Both the position numbers and the translations under genes were made by a program. The notes beneath the pieces are model-generated. The model worked only from the letters and a program-made list of their open reading frames with translations, was not told where the DNA came from and did no database searches. Below are positions 9,582 to 18,068 of a DNA stretch of 64,000 nt, one piece after another. The stretch spans positions 558,001 through 622,000 of the forward strand of contig CAXXTS010000005.1 in the NCBI GenBank assembly GCA_963676345.2. Direction: 5' to 3'. Source of the stretch: G963665925 sp963676345 (lineage in GTDB: Bacteria > Bacillota > Clostridia > Peptostreptococcales > Acidaminobacteraceae). Numbering within the stretch: position 1 is the stretch's first letter; every line of letters begins with the position of its first letter.

Positions 9582-9699
9582 GCCATATAGGGTCAAGACG
9601 CTTGCCTTTATAGGGTCTGTAAACACTGGGATTTGTAAAGCTTATCAGCATTTTCAGGTACTTGCTTTCACTTATATTGAATTAAATAATGAACTTTGA

Positions 9700-9735
9700 A
9701 ACCAGTAGCTTAAGGTAGGTCGCTACTGGTTTTTT
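9700..9735 (+). terminator. Intrinsic terminator of the comEC-holA transcript
   Basis: AACCAGTAGC (9700-9709) pairs perfectly with GCTACTGGTT (9722-9731), followed by a T-run. Confidence 0.88.
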
Positions 9736-9868
9736 ATATGTAGGTTATTGAGGAAGCAGTGTGTATCAGAATAAGAATTAATCGCATATGGGTGAATACA
9801 TAAATAAGTTTATTTTAAGATAGAGTGTGGTATATAAAATAGACCCTAAATCAACGCCGTAATTTGAC

Positions 9869-9971
9869 CCTGATAACATAAGTAAAATTGAATGCCCATT
9901 ACAGGCAAGGACGCACAGAACCTGTTTGATACTTGTCTTACAAGTATGCGATTATGCAATACTATATCAGG
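9869..9971 (+). ncRNA. Candidate structured RNA, class not recognised
   Basis: This 103-nt segment sits in the 690-bp gap between holA and the CoA-disulfide reductase gene. It is closed by a perfect 7-bp stem (CCTGATA 9869-9875 with TATCAGG 9965-9971). Inside are TGCC/GGCA flanking a 7-nt loop and a perfect 8-bp hairpin, ATACTTGT-CTT-ACAAGTAT. The single-stranded core includes GGACGCACAGAACC, faintly like parts of c-di-GMP-I aptamers, but the other conserved pieces of that class are missing and no TPP CTGAGA box is present. A TATA-rich -10-like stretch lies about 35 bp upstream (TATATAAAAT). The rest of the gap holds only a terminator, AT-rich sequence and the promoter at 10199-10226. Confidence 0.3.
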
Positions 9972-10198
9972 AAAAAGAATAGTAAAAATATGGAAACAAA
10001 TTAAGCAAGCAAGCTTAAAGGTGTAAAATAAACATTTGCAAAAAATGATTAAGAGCTTGCTATTACTTGTTTTTAGCGCAATAAGGTTAAAAAAAATGAA
10101 AAGAAAATAACGAAGTTTGTTACCCAAACGAGATGGTTAATAATGTAAAAAATAAAATATTTGTCCTATATAGAGCAAAACATGGTGAAATTATTAAC

Positions 10199-10226
10199 TT
10201 GAAAAAAGAATTTCAGCAGATATACT
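10199..10226 (+). promoter_or_regulatory. Promoter of the CoA-disulfide reductase / sulfur genes
   Basis: TTGAAA (10199-10204) and TATACT (10221-10226) are separated by 16 bp and lie about 45 bp upstream of the start codon. Confidence 0.5.
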
Positions 10227-10271
10227 GGGGGTGGGTATAGCGAAATAAATTTGCTGGGAAAAGGAGAAATC

Positions 10272-11969
10272 ATGAAAAAAATACTTATTGTTGGTGGTGT
10301 AGCTGGTGGCGCATCAGCTGCTGCAAGACTTAGAAGACACAGTGACGAAGATCAAATTATTATGTTTGAAAAGGGACCACACGTTTCTTTCTCCAACTGT
10401 TGTCTGCCTTATCACCTAAGCGGTATGATCGAGACACCAGAAGAACTGGTTTTAATGTGTCCTGAGAAATTTAAGAGTCAGTATAAAATTGATGCTAGAA
10501 CGAGTCAAGAAGTGCTTAGCATCGACAGAGAGAAAAAAGAAGTTACAGTAAAAAAAGTGGATACTGGAGAAACGTACACAGAGAGCTATGATAAGCTCAT
10601 TCTTTCACCGGGTGCAAAACCAATCGTCCCGCCTATTTCTGGGCTTGAAAATGTTAACACTTTCACTATTAGAAACGTAGTGGATATTAATAAATTAAAT
10701 GTGTTTGTAAAAGAACAAGAATCTAAAGACGTTGTAGTAATCGGTGGTGGTTTCATTGGCGTTGAGACTTGCGAAAACCTAAAAGAAGCAGGTTACAATG
10801 TGACTCTGGTCGAAGCAACCAACCAAATTATGAGACCGTTTGACTATGATATGGTTCAAATATTCCACAAGGAACTGCATGATCAGGGTGTCAACCTCAT
10901 TGTTGAAGATAAGGTTGTTGCATTTGAAAAAGATACCGTTGTTCTGGAATCAGGCAAAAAAATCTCTACACCTACTGTTGTAATGGCAATCGGTGTTACA
11001 CCTGATATTGAACTCGCTAAAAATGCAGGTATTGAAATTGGAAAAACAGGCGCAATAAAAACAACACAAAATTATCAAACAAATGACAAAGACATTTATG
11101 CCGTTGGTGATGCCATTGAAGTATATGGAGCACTTACACAAAACTATATGAAATTGCCACTTGCAGGGCCAGCTCAAAAGCAAGCTCGATCAGTAGCAGA
11201 TCATATTAATGGTATGGCTATCCATAATACAGGATTCATTGGCTCTTCAGTTGTAAAAATCTTTGACTATAATGGTGCTTCTACTGGACTTAATGAAAAC
11301 CTTATCAAAGCGATGAATCTTGACATTAATTATGGTGTGGTTTGGCAAATTCCAAATGATGGCGTTGGCTTAATGCCTTGTACAAGAGCTTGTCATTTTA
11401 AGCTGATCTATGAAATTCCAACAGGAAAAGTACTAGGTGCTCAAGCCATTGGTAAAGGAACAGTTGATAAGCGAATTGATGTTGTAGCAACAGCCATCAA
11501 GTTTGGTGCTACAATATATGACCTTAAAGATCTTGAACTGTGCTATGCACCACCTTTTGGCACTGCTAAGGATGTGGTTAACTTTGGTGGATACATCGCA
11601 ACAGATTTGATGAACCAAGATTACACACAAGTGTCTTACTCAGACGTTCGTGAACTGGTTGCACAAAAAGCTTGCATTATTGATGTTAGAGAAGAAGATG
11701 AATACGAAGAAAGCCATATTATCGGTGCAATAAATATTCCTCTAAGTCAATTTAGAGATAGAATGGACGAAATTCCAAAGGATGAGCCTGTATATCTACA
11801 TTGTAGATCAGGTCAAAGATCATACAATGCAGCACTCATTATGGAAAACCATGGGTATCACAATTCAAGCTCAATAGCAGGTGGCTTTATGGGCGTTTGC
11901 TTCTACGAGTATTTCAATGATCAAACGAAGTCAAGAGATAAAATTGTGACAGGCTACAATTTTGATTAG
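10272..11969 (+). CDS. CoA-disulfide reductase with C-terminal rhodanese domain (CoADR-RHD)
   Basis: This is a FAD- and pyridine-nucleotide-dependent flavoprotein of the CoA-disulfide reductase type. It has an N-terminal FAD motif (VGGVAGGASAAA, residues 7-18), a redox-active cysteine at position 43 in FSNCCLPYH (the family's Cys43), a second nucleotide motif VVIGGGFIGVETCE, and the AVGDAIE FAD-binding segment near residue 278. The C-terminal ~100 residues are a rhodanese domain with its active-site cysteine in YLHCRSGQRS. Such fusions reduce CoA disulfide, persulfide or polysulfide and take part in sulfur reduction or detoxification. The ATG at 10272 follows AAGGAGAAA; an upstream TTG at 10251 is less likely. 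The YeeE/YedE transporter begins 11 bp downstream, so a shared operon in sulfur metabolism is inferred. Confidence 0.9.
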   Translation: MKKILIVGGVAGGASAAARLRRHSDEDQIIMFEKGPHVSFSNCCLPYHLSGMIETPEELVLMCPEKFKSQYKIDARTSQEVLSIDREKKEVTVKKVDTGETYTESYDKLILSPGAKPIVPPISGLENVNTFTIRNVVDINKLNVFVKEQESKDVVVIGGGFIGVETCENLKEAGYNVTLVEATNQIMRPFDYDMVQIFHKELHDQGVNLIVEDKVVAFEKDTVVLESGKKISTPTVVMAIGVTPDIELAKNAGIEIGKTGAIKTTQNYQTNDKDIYAVGDAIEVYGALTQNYMKLPLAGPAQKQARSVADHINGMAIHNTGFIGSSVVKIFDYNGASTGLNENLIKAMNLDINYGVVWQIPNDGVGLMPCTRACHFKLIYEIPTGKVLGAQAIGKGTVDKRIDVVATAIKFGATIYDLKDLELCYAPPFGTAKDVVNFGGYIATDLMNQDYTQVSYSDVRELVAQKACIIDVREEDEYEESHIIGAINIPLSQFRDRMDEIPKDEPVYLHCRSGQRSYNAALIMENHGYHNSSSIAGGFMGVCFYEYFNDQTKSRDKIVTGYNFD

Positions 11970-11980
11970 GAGAAATAATA

Positions 11981-13237
11981 ATGAATAAAAAAGAGGCAAT
12001 TATTGGAGTAATTGCACTGGTCTCAGTATTGGTAGCAGGTAATTTATTTTTAGCGAGCAACATGCTGTTTTTTAGGCTCCTAGTAGGTATTGGACTTGGC
12101 TATGCTTTAACTAGAAGTGCAATGGGATTTGCAGGAAGTGTCAACAGAGCATATAGAGCAGGTTCAACCAGACTTCTTAGAGTCTTGATGCTCATGTTTG
12201 TTGTGACGTGTATTGCATCGATAGCATTTCTATTTGCTGGGCCACAAGGCTATAGCTTATGGATTAACCCTATTAACTTTGGTCTTATTTTAGGTGGGTT
12301 ATTCTTTGGATTTGGTATGACATTTTCAGTGTGTTGTGCATCGGGTGTTCTAACAGATTTAGTTGCAGGACTTCCAAGAGCTTTTATTACACTTATATTC
12401 TTTGGAATGGGTGTATTCCTCGGATTCCCACTACAAGCGACTCAAAGTTGGATAACAGATTCTTGGTTTACATCTTCAAATTTCAACGGGGTTTACCTAC
12501 CGGACTTTTTCCCGAATGATGGGTTGAATGGTCTTTTAGGGGCTACCATGGTAACCATCATCATGGCTCTAATTGTTGTTGCACTCGCATATAAGTATGA
12601 AAACTATCGTAAGAAAAACAATACTTATGCTGGTGTAGGCAGTGAGCTAGAGCAATATGCAATTGCTGACCAAGAAACGACAGATAAGAACTATACAATC
12701 AAGTTGTTTAGTGAAGAAGGGTATAAAAAACTGTTTGTAACACCATGGAAAATGGAAACAGGTGCCGGTGTCATCACTGGAATATTTGTACTTCTAATGG
12801 GTGTTACAAGAGCTGGATGGGGCGCGAGTACCCCATATGGGTTATGGTTTGGTAGACTGCTGATTGCTTTTGGTGTTTCACCAGAAGTGGTATCCGATTA
12901 TTCAATGAAGTCGCTTAAATCTTTCTGTATGCCGTTCTTTGAACACAGCATTTCGGTTCAAAACGTAGGTATTGTTTTAGGAACATTGATTTGTCTGCTT
13001 CTTGCAGGTAGTTTCACTACCGTATTTAAGAGTGAGCTTAAAATTACCCCAAAAGATGCAGCCCTATTTGCCATGGGTGGCATATTCATGGGACTAGGCA
13101 CTCGATTTGCTAATGGATGTAATGTAGGTGCTCTTTATACACCAATAGCTAACTTTTCACTATCAGGATGGATATTCTTAATATTCCTAACGCTCGGTGG
13201 TATAATAGGCAATAAAGTAGCAGCAAAAATTGGATAA
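11981..13237 (+). CDS. YeeE/YedE-family sulfur (thiosulfate-type) transporter
   Basis: The 418-residue membrane protein has two half-modules that each carry the YeeE/YedE signature with a conserved cysteine: FFGFGMTFSVCCASGVLTDL near residue 110 and IFMGLGTRFANGCNVGALYT near residue 367. In characterised members such as TsuA these pore cysteines relay thiosulfate across the membrane. The actual substrate here could also be another sulfur species or selenium compound. About nine or ten membrane helices are evident. The start ATG follows AGGAGAAATA, 11 bp behind the CoA-disulfide reductase-rhodanese gene. That pairing supports import of a sulfane-sulfur compound and its reductive handling by the neighbour. 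Confidence 0.88.
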   Translation: MNKKEAIIGVIALVSVLVAGNLFLASNMLFFRLLVGIGLGYALTRSAMGFAGSVNRAYRAGSTRLLRVLMLMFVVTCIASIAFLFAGPQGYSLWINPINFGLILGGLFFGFGMTFSVCCASGVLTDLVAGLPRAFITLIFFGMGVFLGFPLQATQSWITDSWFTSSNFNGVYLPDFFPNDGLNGLLGATMVTIIMALIVVALAYKYENYRKKNNTYAGVGSELEQYAIADQETTDKNYTIKLFSEEGYKKLFVTPWKMETGAGVITGIFVLLMGVTRAGWGASTPYGLWFGRLLIAFGVSPEVVSDYSMKSLKSFCMPFFEHSISVQNVGIVLGTLICLLLAGSFTTVFKSELKITPKDAALFAMGGIFMGLGTRFANGCNVGALYTPIANFSLSGWIFLIFLTLGGIIGNKVAAKIG

Positions 13238-13247
13238 TAATATTGTT

Positions 13248-13278
13248 TAGTGGTGGAATAAATTTTGTTTCACCACTA
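13248..13278 (+). terminator. Stem-loop after yeeE gene
   Basis: TAGTGGTGGAA (13248-13258) pairs with TTTCACCACTA (13268-13278). The following TTCT is only a weak T-run, so it may be an mRNA-end hairpin rather than an efficient terminator. Confidence 0.5.
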
Positions 13279-13300
13279 TTCTAAATATTGCTGAAGTAGT

Positions 13301-13340
13301 GACAGGGTTACTGAACTTAATAGGAGTGATCCTGTCTTTC
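13301..13340 (+). terminator. Second stem-loop between yeeE and the ABC transporter genes
   Basis: GACAGGGTTACT (13301-13312) pairs, with one internal mismatch, with AGTGATCCTGTC (13325-13336), followed by TTTCTGT. Together with the previous hairpin it probably separates two transcription units. Confidence 0.5.
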
Positions 13341-13355
13341 TGTAATAAATAATAT

Positions 13356-13384
13356 AGACTCAAGGTAAAACTCAGACTCAAGGT
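13356..13384 (+). repeat. 11-bp direct repeat overlapping the permease ribosome binding site
   Basis: AGACTCAAGGT occurs at 13356-13366 and again at 13374-13384. The second copy supplies the AAGG that precedes the permease start codon, so the translation start region looks locally duplicated. Confidence 0.6.
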
Positions 13385-13391
13385 GAATTCG

Positions 13392-14183
13392 ATGGAAATA
13401 AAAAAACGAATACAAACTATTAGAAATGAAAAAGCATTAACGATAATAACGTGGGCTGTCATATTAGGTGCATGGTATGCAGTAACTAAGTGGGAAATGG
13501 TGTCGGCCACCTTGGTGCCCTCCCCAAGTAAGGTTGTGCAGACCTTTCTGAGTATTTCACAAGATGGATATAATAGAATCCCTTTATGGCAACATTTGTT
13601 TGATAGTTTTGAAAGACTGTTTTTAGCCTTGGGAATTGCAATTGTGACAGGGGTTCCGGTTGGATTGTTAAGCGGATATTCAAATAAATTTAAGGCTATT
13701 GTTGACTCTGTAGTTGAATTTTATAGACCGCTTCCACCCCTGGCTTACTATACCCTACTGATTTTATGGTTTGGAATTGATAATAAATCTAAAGTCATCC
13801 TCTTATTTCTAGCTGCCTTTGCGCCCATTTATATTGCGTGCGTATCTGCTGTAAGAAAAATAAACAGAGATTATATACTGAGTGCAGAATCTTTAGGGGC
13901 CAATGAAATAAAAATATTCTTTGAAGTTGTTTTACCAGCATGCTTACCCGAGATTTTCACAGGTATTCGAACTGCGGTGGGGGTGTCATACACGACTTTG
14001 GTTTCTGCTGAAATGATTGCAGCAACTTCTGGAATTGGCTGGATGGTCCTCGATGCATCAAACTTTCTTAAAAGTGATGTCATATTTGTAGGTATATTTA
14101 TCATGGGCATTACTGGTATGGCAATTGATACTGTACTGAGAGTCATAGAGAAGAAAATTGTATTTTGGAAAGGATATGTTTAA
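13392..14183 (+). CDS. ABC transporter permease, taurine/sulfonate (SsuC/TauC) type
   Basis: The 263-residue inner-membrane permease has about six helices and the binding-protein-dependent transport signature near residue 165 (SAESLGANEIKIFFEVVLPA), the EAA loop that contacts the ATPase. The pattern WEMVSATLVPSPSKV near the N terminus and the closing helix pair are typical of the nitrate/sulfonate/taurine/thiamine-precursor permease family (COG0600). The ATG at 13392 is preferred over an in-frame GTG at 13383, because the latter overlaps the AAGG site. The binding-protein gene begins directly after the stop codon, so the two are translationally coupled. The neighbours make organosulfur uptake the best guess, but pyrimidine-type substrates are possible. 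Confidence 0.85.
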   Translation: MEIKKRIQTIRNEKALTIITWAVILGAWYAVTKWEMVSATLVPSPSKVVQTFLSISQDGYNRIPLWQHLFDSFERLFLALGIAIVTGVPVGLLSGYSNKFKAIVDSVVEFYRPLPPLAYYTLLILWFGIDNKSKVILLFLAAFAPIYIACVSAVRKINRDYILSAESLGANEIKIFFEVVLPACLPEIFTGIRTAVGVSYTTLVSAEMIAATSGIGWMVLDASNFLKSDVIFVGIFIMGITGMAIDTVLRVIEKKIVFWKGYV

Positions 14184-15251
14184 ATGAATAAGATGTATAA
14201 AAATGTGCTTCTACTCATGTTAACACTGGCTTTGCTGATAACACTAGCAGGCTGCGGTGGTAACTCAGCTGATCAAAGTGGTGCAGCTCAAGATTCTGAG
14301 GCTCTGCCTGAAGAAATTAATTTTGGGTATCTACGTGTCCCTAATGATGAAACACTAGCCATCACCGAGGGCCTGTTTGACGCATATTTTGCAGATAAGG
14401 GCATCAAGTGTAATTTTATTACTTTTGATTCAGGGGTTCAGGCCAATAAAGCTTTAGCTTCAGGCAGTATTGACTTTGCAACGATGGGCAATACAAATGC
14501 CATTATTGCCCTAGCGACTGATATTGATGTAGAAATGGTCTGGATTCATGAAGTTCTTGGAGAAATTGAAGCACTGGCTGTCAAGAATGATTCAGGTGTT
14601 AATAAAGTGGAAGACCTTGAAGGTATGAAAATAGCGACACCTTTTGCTTCTACATCTCATTTTGTTTTATTGAATGTGCTTAAAGAAGCTGGAATTGAAG
14701 ATAAGGTTCAGCTGCTGGACATGAAAACACCAGAAATTGTTGCGGCATGGGAGAGAGGCGACATTAAAGCGGCTTATACATGGCAACCGTCTCTAGGTAA
14801 GCTTTTAGAGGATGGCAAGATGCTTGTTTCAAGTGAAGATATGGCTAAAAAAGGCTATATTACAGCCAATGTTGAAGTTGTAAGAAGAGAGTTTGCTGAG
14901 AAATATCCTGAACTGGTAGCAGATTTTATTACAGGTTTGACAATGGCAGGCGATATGTATAGAGAAGATCCTGAAAAAGCTGGAGCGCTTATAGCAAATG
15001 AACTTGAAATTGAAGTTGACGATGCACTTATGCAAATGCGTGGTTCGATTTGGTGTACGCGAGAAGAACTTTTAGAAGATAACTATTTTGGCGTAAGTGG
15101 GAATTCTGGTGATTTTGCAAGGATTATGAAGGATACATCTGACTTCTTGAAAGAACAAGGATCTATTGATAATTCGCCATCCATTGAAGCTTTCAATGAT
15201 TTTGTCAATCCTTTGTATATCGAAAAATCTTTAGAAAAATATTCTAAGTAA
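14184..15251 (+). CDS. ABC transporter substrate-binding lipoprotein, SsuA/TauA-like
   Basis: An N-terminal signal peptide ends in the lipobox ITLAGC (Cys at about residue 24), marking a membrane-anchored lipoprotein. The mature part follows the type II periplasmic-binding fold of the NMT1/TauA/SsuA family: INFGYLRVPNDETLAITEGLF, then ALASGSIDFATMGNTNAIIA, VEDLEGMKIATPFASTSHF and AAYTWQPSLGKLL. Family members bind taurine, alkanesulfonates, nitrate or thiamine precursors. Placed beside YeeE/YedE and a rhodanese fusion, a sulfonate-type ligand is inferred. The ATG abuts the stop codon of the permease. The ATP-binding subunit follows 40 bp downstream, completing a three-gene importer. Confidence 0.87.
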   Translation: MNKMYKNVLLLMLTLALLITLAGCGGNSADQSGAAQDSEALPEEINFGYLRVPNDETLAITEGLFDAYFADKGIKCNFITFDSGVQANKALASGSIDFATMGNTNAIIALATDIDVEMVWIHEVLGEIEALAVKNDSGVNKVEDLEGMKIATPFASTSHFVLLNVLKEAGIEDKVQLLDMKTPEIVAAWERGDIKAAYTWQPSLGKLLEDGKMLVSSEDMAKKGYITANVEVVRREFAEKYPELVADFITGLTMAGDMYREDPEKAGALIANELEIEVDDALMQMRGSIWCTREELLEDNYFGVSGNSGDFARIMKDTSDFLKEQGSIDNSPSIEAFNDFVNPLYIEKSLEKYSK

Positions 15252-15291
15252 TTGAAACAGAGGAAGATTTAAAGAAAGGAATTCAATTGTT

Positions 15292-16089
15292 GTGAAGCAA
15301 AATAATGATGAGATTATAATTGAGATTCAAGAATTGAATTTAGAATATAAGACAAAGCAAAATTCTGTTTTTGCACTGGAAAATATAAACTTGAAAATTA
15401 AGCAAGGCGAGTTTGTATGTCTTTTAGGGCCCTCTGGATGCGGTAAAAGCACTTTGCTTAAAACAATGGCGGGATACATTGCGCCTACAAGTGGACGCCT
15501 ATTAATGGAAAACGAGCCTATAGTAGGACCGGACTGGAATCGAGGTGTTGTATTCCAGTCTCCCACCCTATATCCATGGTTGAATGTGAAGAAAAATGTA
15601 GCATTTGGTCCTAAAATGAAAGGGCTTCCAGCCCGTGAAATTGATGAAATCAGCAAGCATTTTCTTGAGCAGGTTGAGTTGCTAGGATTTAGTGATAAGC
15701 GGACTTTTGAGCTGTCGGGTGGTATGAAGCAAAGAGTGGCACTGGCTAGAGTACTGGCCAATTATCCAAAAATGATTCTGATGGATGAGCCCCTTGGCGC
15801 CTTAGATGCTTTAACAAGAAGCAAAATGCAATCTTTGGTCAGAAATATTTGGCGGGAAAATAAAAGCACTGTATTCTTTATTACCCATGATGTGGATGAA
15901 GCATTATCTCTTGGTACAAGGGTTCTTGTAATGTCAAAACGTCCTGGGCGCATATTAAAGGAATTCAATGTGGATTTCACTGAAAAGATATTTCAGGCAC
16001 ATTCCGATCGTGTAATATACAGCGAGGCATTCTTTAACCTAAAAAAGGAAATCTTAGAGATAATCAATAGTCAGATTGAGGGAGAATAG
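15292..16089 (+). CDS. ABC transporter ATP-binding protein, SsuB/TauB-like
   Basis: This is the ATPase subunit of the preceding importer. It shows Walker A GPSGCGKSTL (near residue 46), a Q-loop VVFQSPTLYPW, the signature LSGGMKQRVALARVL, Walker B MILMDEPLGALD and an H-loop FFITHDVDEAL. The overall pattern, including the SPTLYPWLNVKKNVAFGPKM stretch, is that of the nitrate/sulfonate/taurine ATPase group (COG1116). The start is a GTG at 15292 about 11 bp behind AAAGAAAGGA; no better ATG exists nearby. It closes the operon, followed by a very strong terminator shared with the convergent glycosyltransferase gene. Confidence 0.9.
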   Translation: MKQNNDEIIIEIQELNLEYKTKQNSVFALENINLKIKQGEFVCLLGPSGCGKSTLLKTMAGYIAPTSGRLLMENEPIVGPDWNRGVVFQSPTLYPWLNVKKNVAFGPKMKGLPAREIDEISKHFLEQVELLGFSDKRTFELSGGMKQRVALARVLANYPKMILMDEPLGALDALTRSKMQSLVRNIWRENKSTVFFITHDVDEALSLGTRVLVMSKRPGRILKEFNVDFTEKIFQAHSDRVIYSEAFFNLKKEILEIINSQIEGE

Positions 16090-16175
16090 GCCATCTTCAG
16101 TTTTGACCTTGTAGGGCATTATGAAACAGGATGGTGCCATGGCTGTTAATAGGCTGTATGAAACAAGAAATTCAT

Positions 16176-16208
16176 AAAAAGGTGTCGTTATGATAACGAC
16201 ACCTTTTT
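16176..16208. terminator. Bidirectional intrinsic terminator
   Basis: AAAAAGGTGTCGTTA and TAACGACACCTTTTT form a perfect 15-bp stem with a 3-nt loop. A-runs and T-runs on both sides serve the ABC operon (+) and the glycosyltransferase gene (-), whose stop codon overlaps the stem end. Confidence 0.95.
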
Positions 16209-17814
16209 ATTGTTTATCCAATTTATAAATATAGATTTTCCATGGATAATCATCAATAAAACGAATGATGCGGCTTCCGTAATACTTGTTTTCAAATTCG
16301 TAGGATAGCCGTGCATTTTCTTTTAGAAAAACGTGCAAGTCGTCATACCAGACTTCATCGTCACCATAGAGAATTTCCCACTGCTGGTTACGGTGAATGT
16401 AGTCATATTCTTCATAATAAATAACCGTGTCAATATTTCGGTTTCTGATGTACTGCTCGATTTGAGTATCATTCGGGTAATCGGCGTTGCTGTTAATATA
16501 GGCTAGGTTTCGAATATCATAAAAGGTATGATCGTGGAAGAGGAAACCGCTACTGAGATTCCCCAGAATAATGGCATCATCATCGATGTTATTTTTGATT
16601 TCTGTTAGGTATTCATTGTATGTATGATGACGTGTTAAGTCGAATTCAGTCATTAATGATTGCATGGACATGAAGGCGATAACCAGGCCTAAGACATAAG
16701 CGCTGTAAGCAAATTCAAGGTGCTTGAATGGTTTTTTGATTTGATGGCCAAATAGATAGATGCCTTCTAAAATAAGTGAAATTAAAAGATAGAAGGGTAA
16801 GATTAAAAAGGTTATTGATGTTGTGTTAAAACGGCCAATCATGACAATTGCAACGTTGTAGCCCGTAACCATGAGTGAAGCGTCCATGATCAACCCGATC
16901 AGCTTGCTCTTATGCGTGAATTTTCTTGTAAGACCAAAGAGAAAGGTGGATGCACTTAAAAGACCACCACCGATATAAAGTGCTTGCATTGGTGGTATAT
17001 AGTAAGTTCCAGATACTTGATAATAGAGCTTTAGATAGAAGTCTTTAAGACTGACGATCCTATTTGAGGGCAGAGCATCTACACTAAGGGTTTGACCATA
17101 AGCCCAGTATTCTGCGAAGAAGTGTGGGTTGACCAGTAAAGTAAGGCCAATATGGAGGGCCGCAAATCCACCAATGATGGCAATGAAGCGCATTAACTGC
17201 TTAAAGCGAATGGCTTTGGTAAGGCAGTCCTTTAAGAGGACGATGCCCATCATGGCAGTAATGATAAAAGCATTAGGGTGAAAACCTATTGAAAAGCCCA
17301 GCAGTATTGCGGTTGTGTAGATGGACTTATTTTTATAGTATAGATAAAGGCAAAGAGTGAGCACCATAAACAAGACCATTTCCTGGCGTCCAAAATGTCC
17401 AGCATAGACAAATTGAAGGTTAAGCGAAAGCAGGATGGTGTAAAGAAGGGCTCTAAATGAATGAGTTTTTAATGCTATGAGCAGTTGATAAAAAATATAC
17501 AAGGCAAATACGGCTGCAATGAGGCTTAATAAACGTATTGAGAAAGCTGTATTGCCAAACAGATACACCAAAGGCATTTGCGCCAGATGATAAAAAGACT
17601 TAAGGGTATGAACGGTTCTGGGCATTAAGTCAAAAAAAGATTCTGAAACAAAAATGGTCTTATATTTAATATAGTCATGAGTCAGTCCAGCTAACCAGGC
17701 TTCATCTGAGTGGATAAAAGGAAATGCGGTTAAGGTGAATAGATTAATAATAGAATAAATGAGTAGGTAAAGGTGTATACCGTATTTTTGAAGGGTGCTT
17801 TTTAAAGGTGTCAT
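16207..17814 (-). CDS. GT-C fold membrane glycosyltransferase (GT39/ArnT-like)
   Basis: The 535-residue protein has about ten to twelve membrane helices and, in the first extracytoplasmic loop, the FPFIHSDEAWLAG segment. Its acidic residues match the catalytic DE of GT39/ArnT-like enzymes, which use polyprenyl-phosphate sugars as donors outside the membrane. Further typical segments are GHFGRQEMVLFMVL and GFSIGFHPNAFI. A soluble tail of about 130 residues follows the last helix. The donor and acceptor are not deducible; candidates are a wall polymer or a protein. The ATG at 17814 and a GTG at 17823 are both possible, and neither has a strong ribosome binding site. The gene stands alone and is not obviously linked to the sulfur genes beside it. 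Confidence 0.75.
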   Translation of the reverse strand: MTPLKSTLQKYGIHLYLLIYSIINLFTLTAFPFIHSDEAWLAGLTHDYIKYKTIFVSESFFDLMPRTVHTLKSFYHLAQMPLVYLFGNTAFSIRLLSLIAAVFALYIFYQLLIALKTHSFRALLYTILLSLNLQFVYAGHFGRQEMVLFMVLTLCLYLYYKNKSIYTTAILLGFSIGFHPNAFIITAMMGIVLLKDCLTKAIRFKQLMRFIAIIGGFAALHIGLTLLVNPHFFAEYWAYGQTLSVDALPSNRIVSLKDFYLKLYYQVSGTYYIPPMQALYIGGGLLSASTFLFGLTRKFTHKSKLIGLIMDASLMVTGYNVAIVMIGRFNTTSITFLILPFYLLISLILEGIYLFGHQIKKPFKHLEFAYSAYVLGLVIAFMSMQSLMTEFDLTRHHTYNEYLTEIKNNIDDDAIILGNLSSGFLFHDHTFYDIRNLAYINSNADYPNDTQIEQYIRNRNIDTVIYYEEYDYIHRNQQWEILYGDDEVWYDDLHVFLKENARLSYEFENKYYGSRIIRFIDDYPWKIYIYKLDKQ

Positions 17815-18068
17815 GGTGATCACTTTCGTTATGTTCTATTTGTAAAGATAAAATATGACAATAGTATAGCATATTCGTCTATATGTGAATATAGCAAGCC
17901 CTTGATAGGGGCCTACTATAAATTTGTCAGATAGTATATCTGAATTACTTATGACTGTTGTTATTTTATTTGAGATATAATGTACATGATTGGGATGAAT
18001 AAAGAAGCTTTATCTTTAAGATTGACTAATCATTAACATTCTATCACTTTGAAAATGGAGGTATCATT

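Noticed and set aside
8973..9626. 217-codon minus-strand frame over holA
   Set aside because: It lies fully antisense to a well-supported housekeeping gene, with no ribosome binding site or homology.
9880..9971. c-di-GMP-I or TPP riboswitch
   Set aside because: GGACGCA and GAACCTG recall pieces of these classes, but the GCAAAC/GNRA receptor parts and the CTGAGA box are absent, so neither class is claimed.
9846..10127. 93-codon minus-strand frame in the holA-CoADR gap
   Set aside because: AT-driven open frame crossing the candidate structured RNA; composition rich in Phe/Ile/Leu/Cys and no credible start site.
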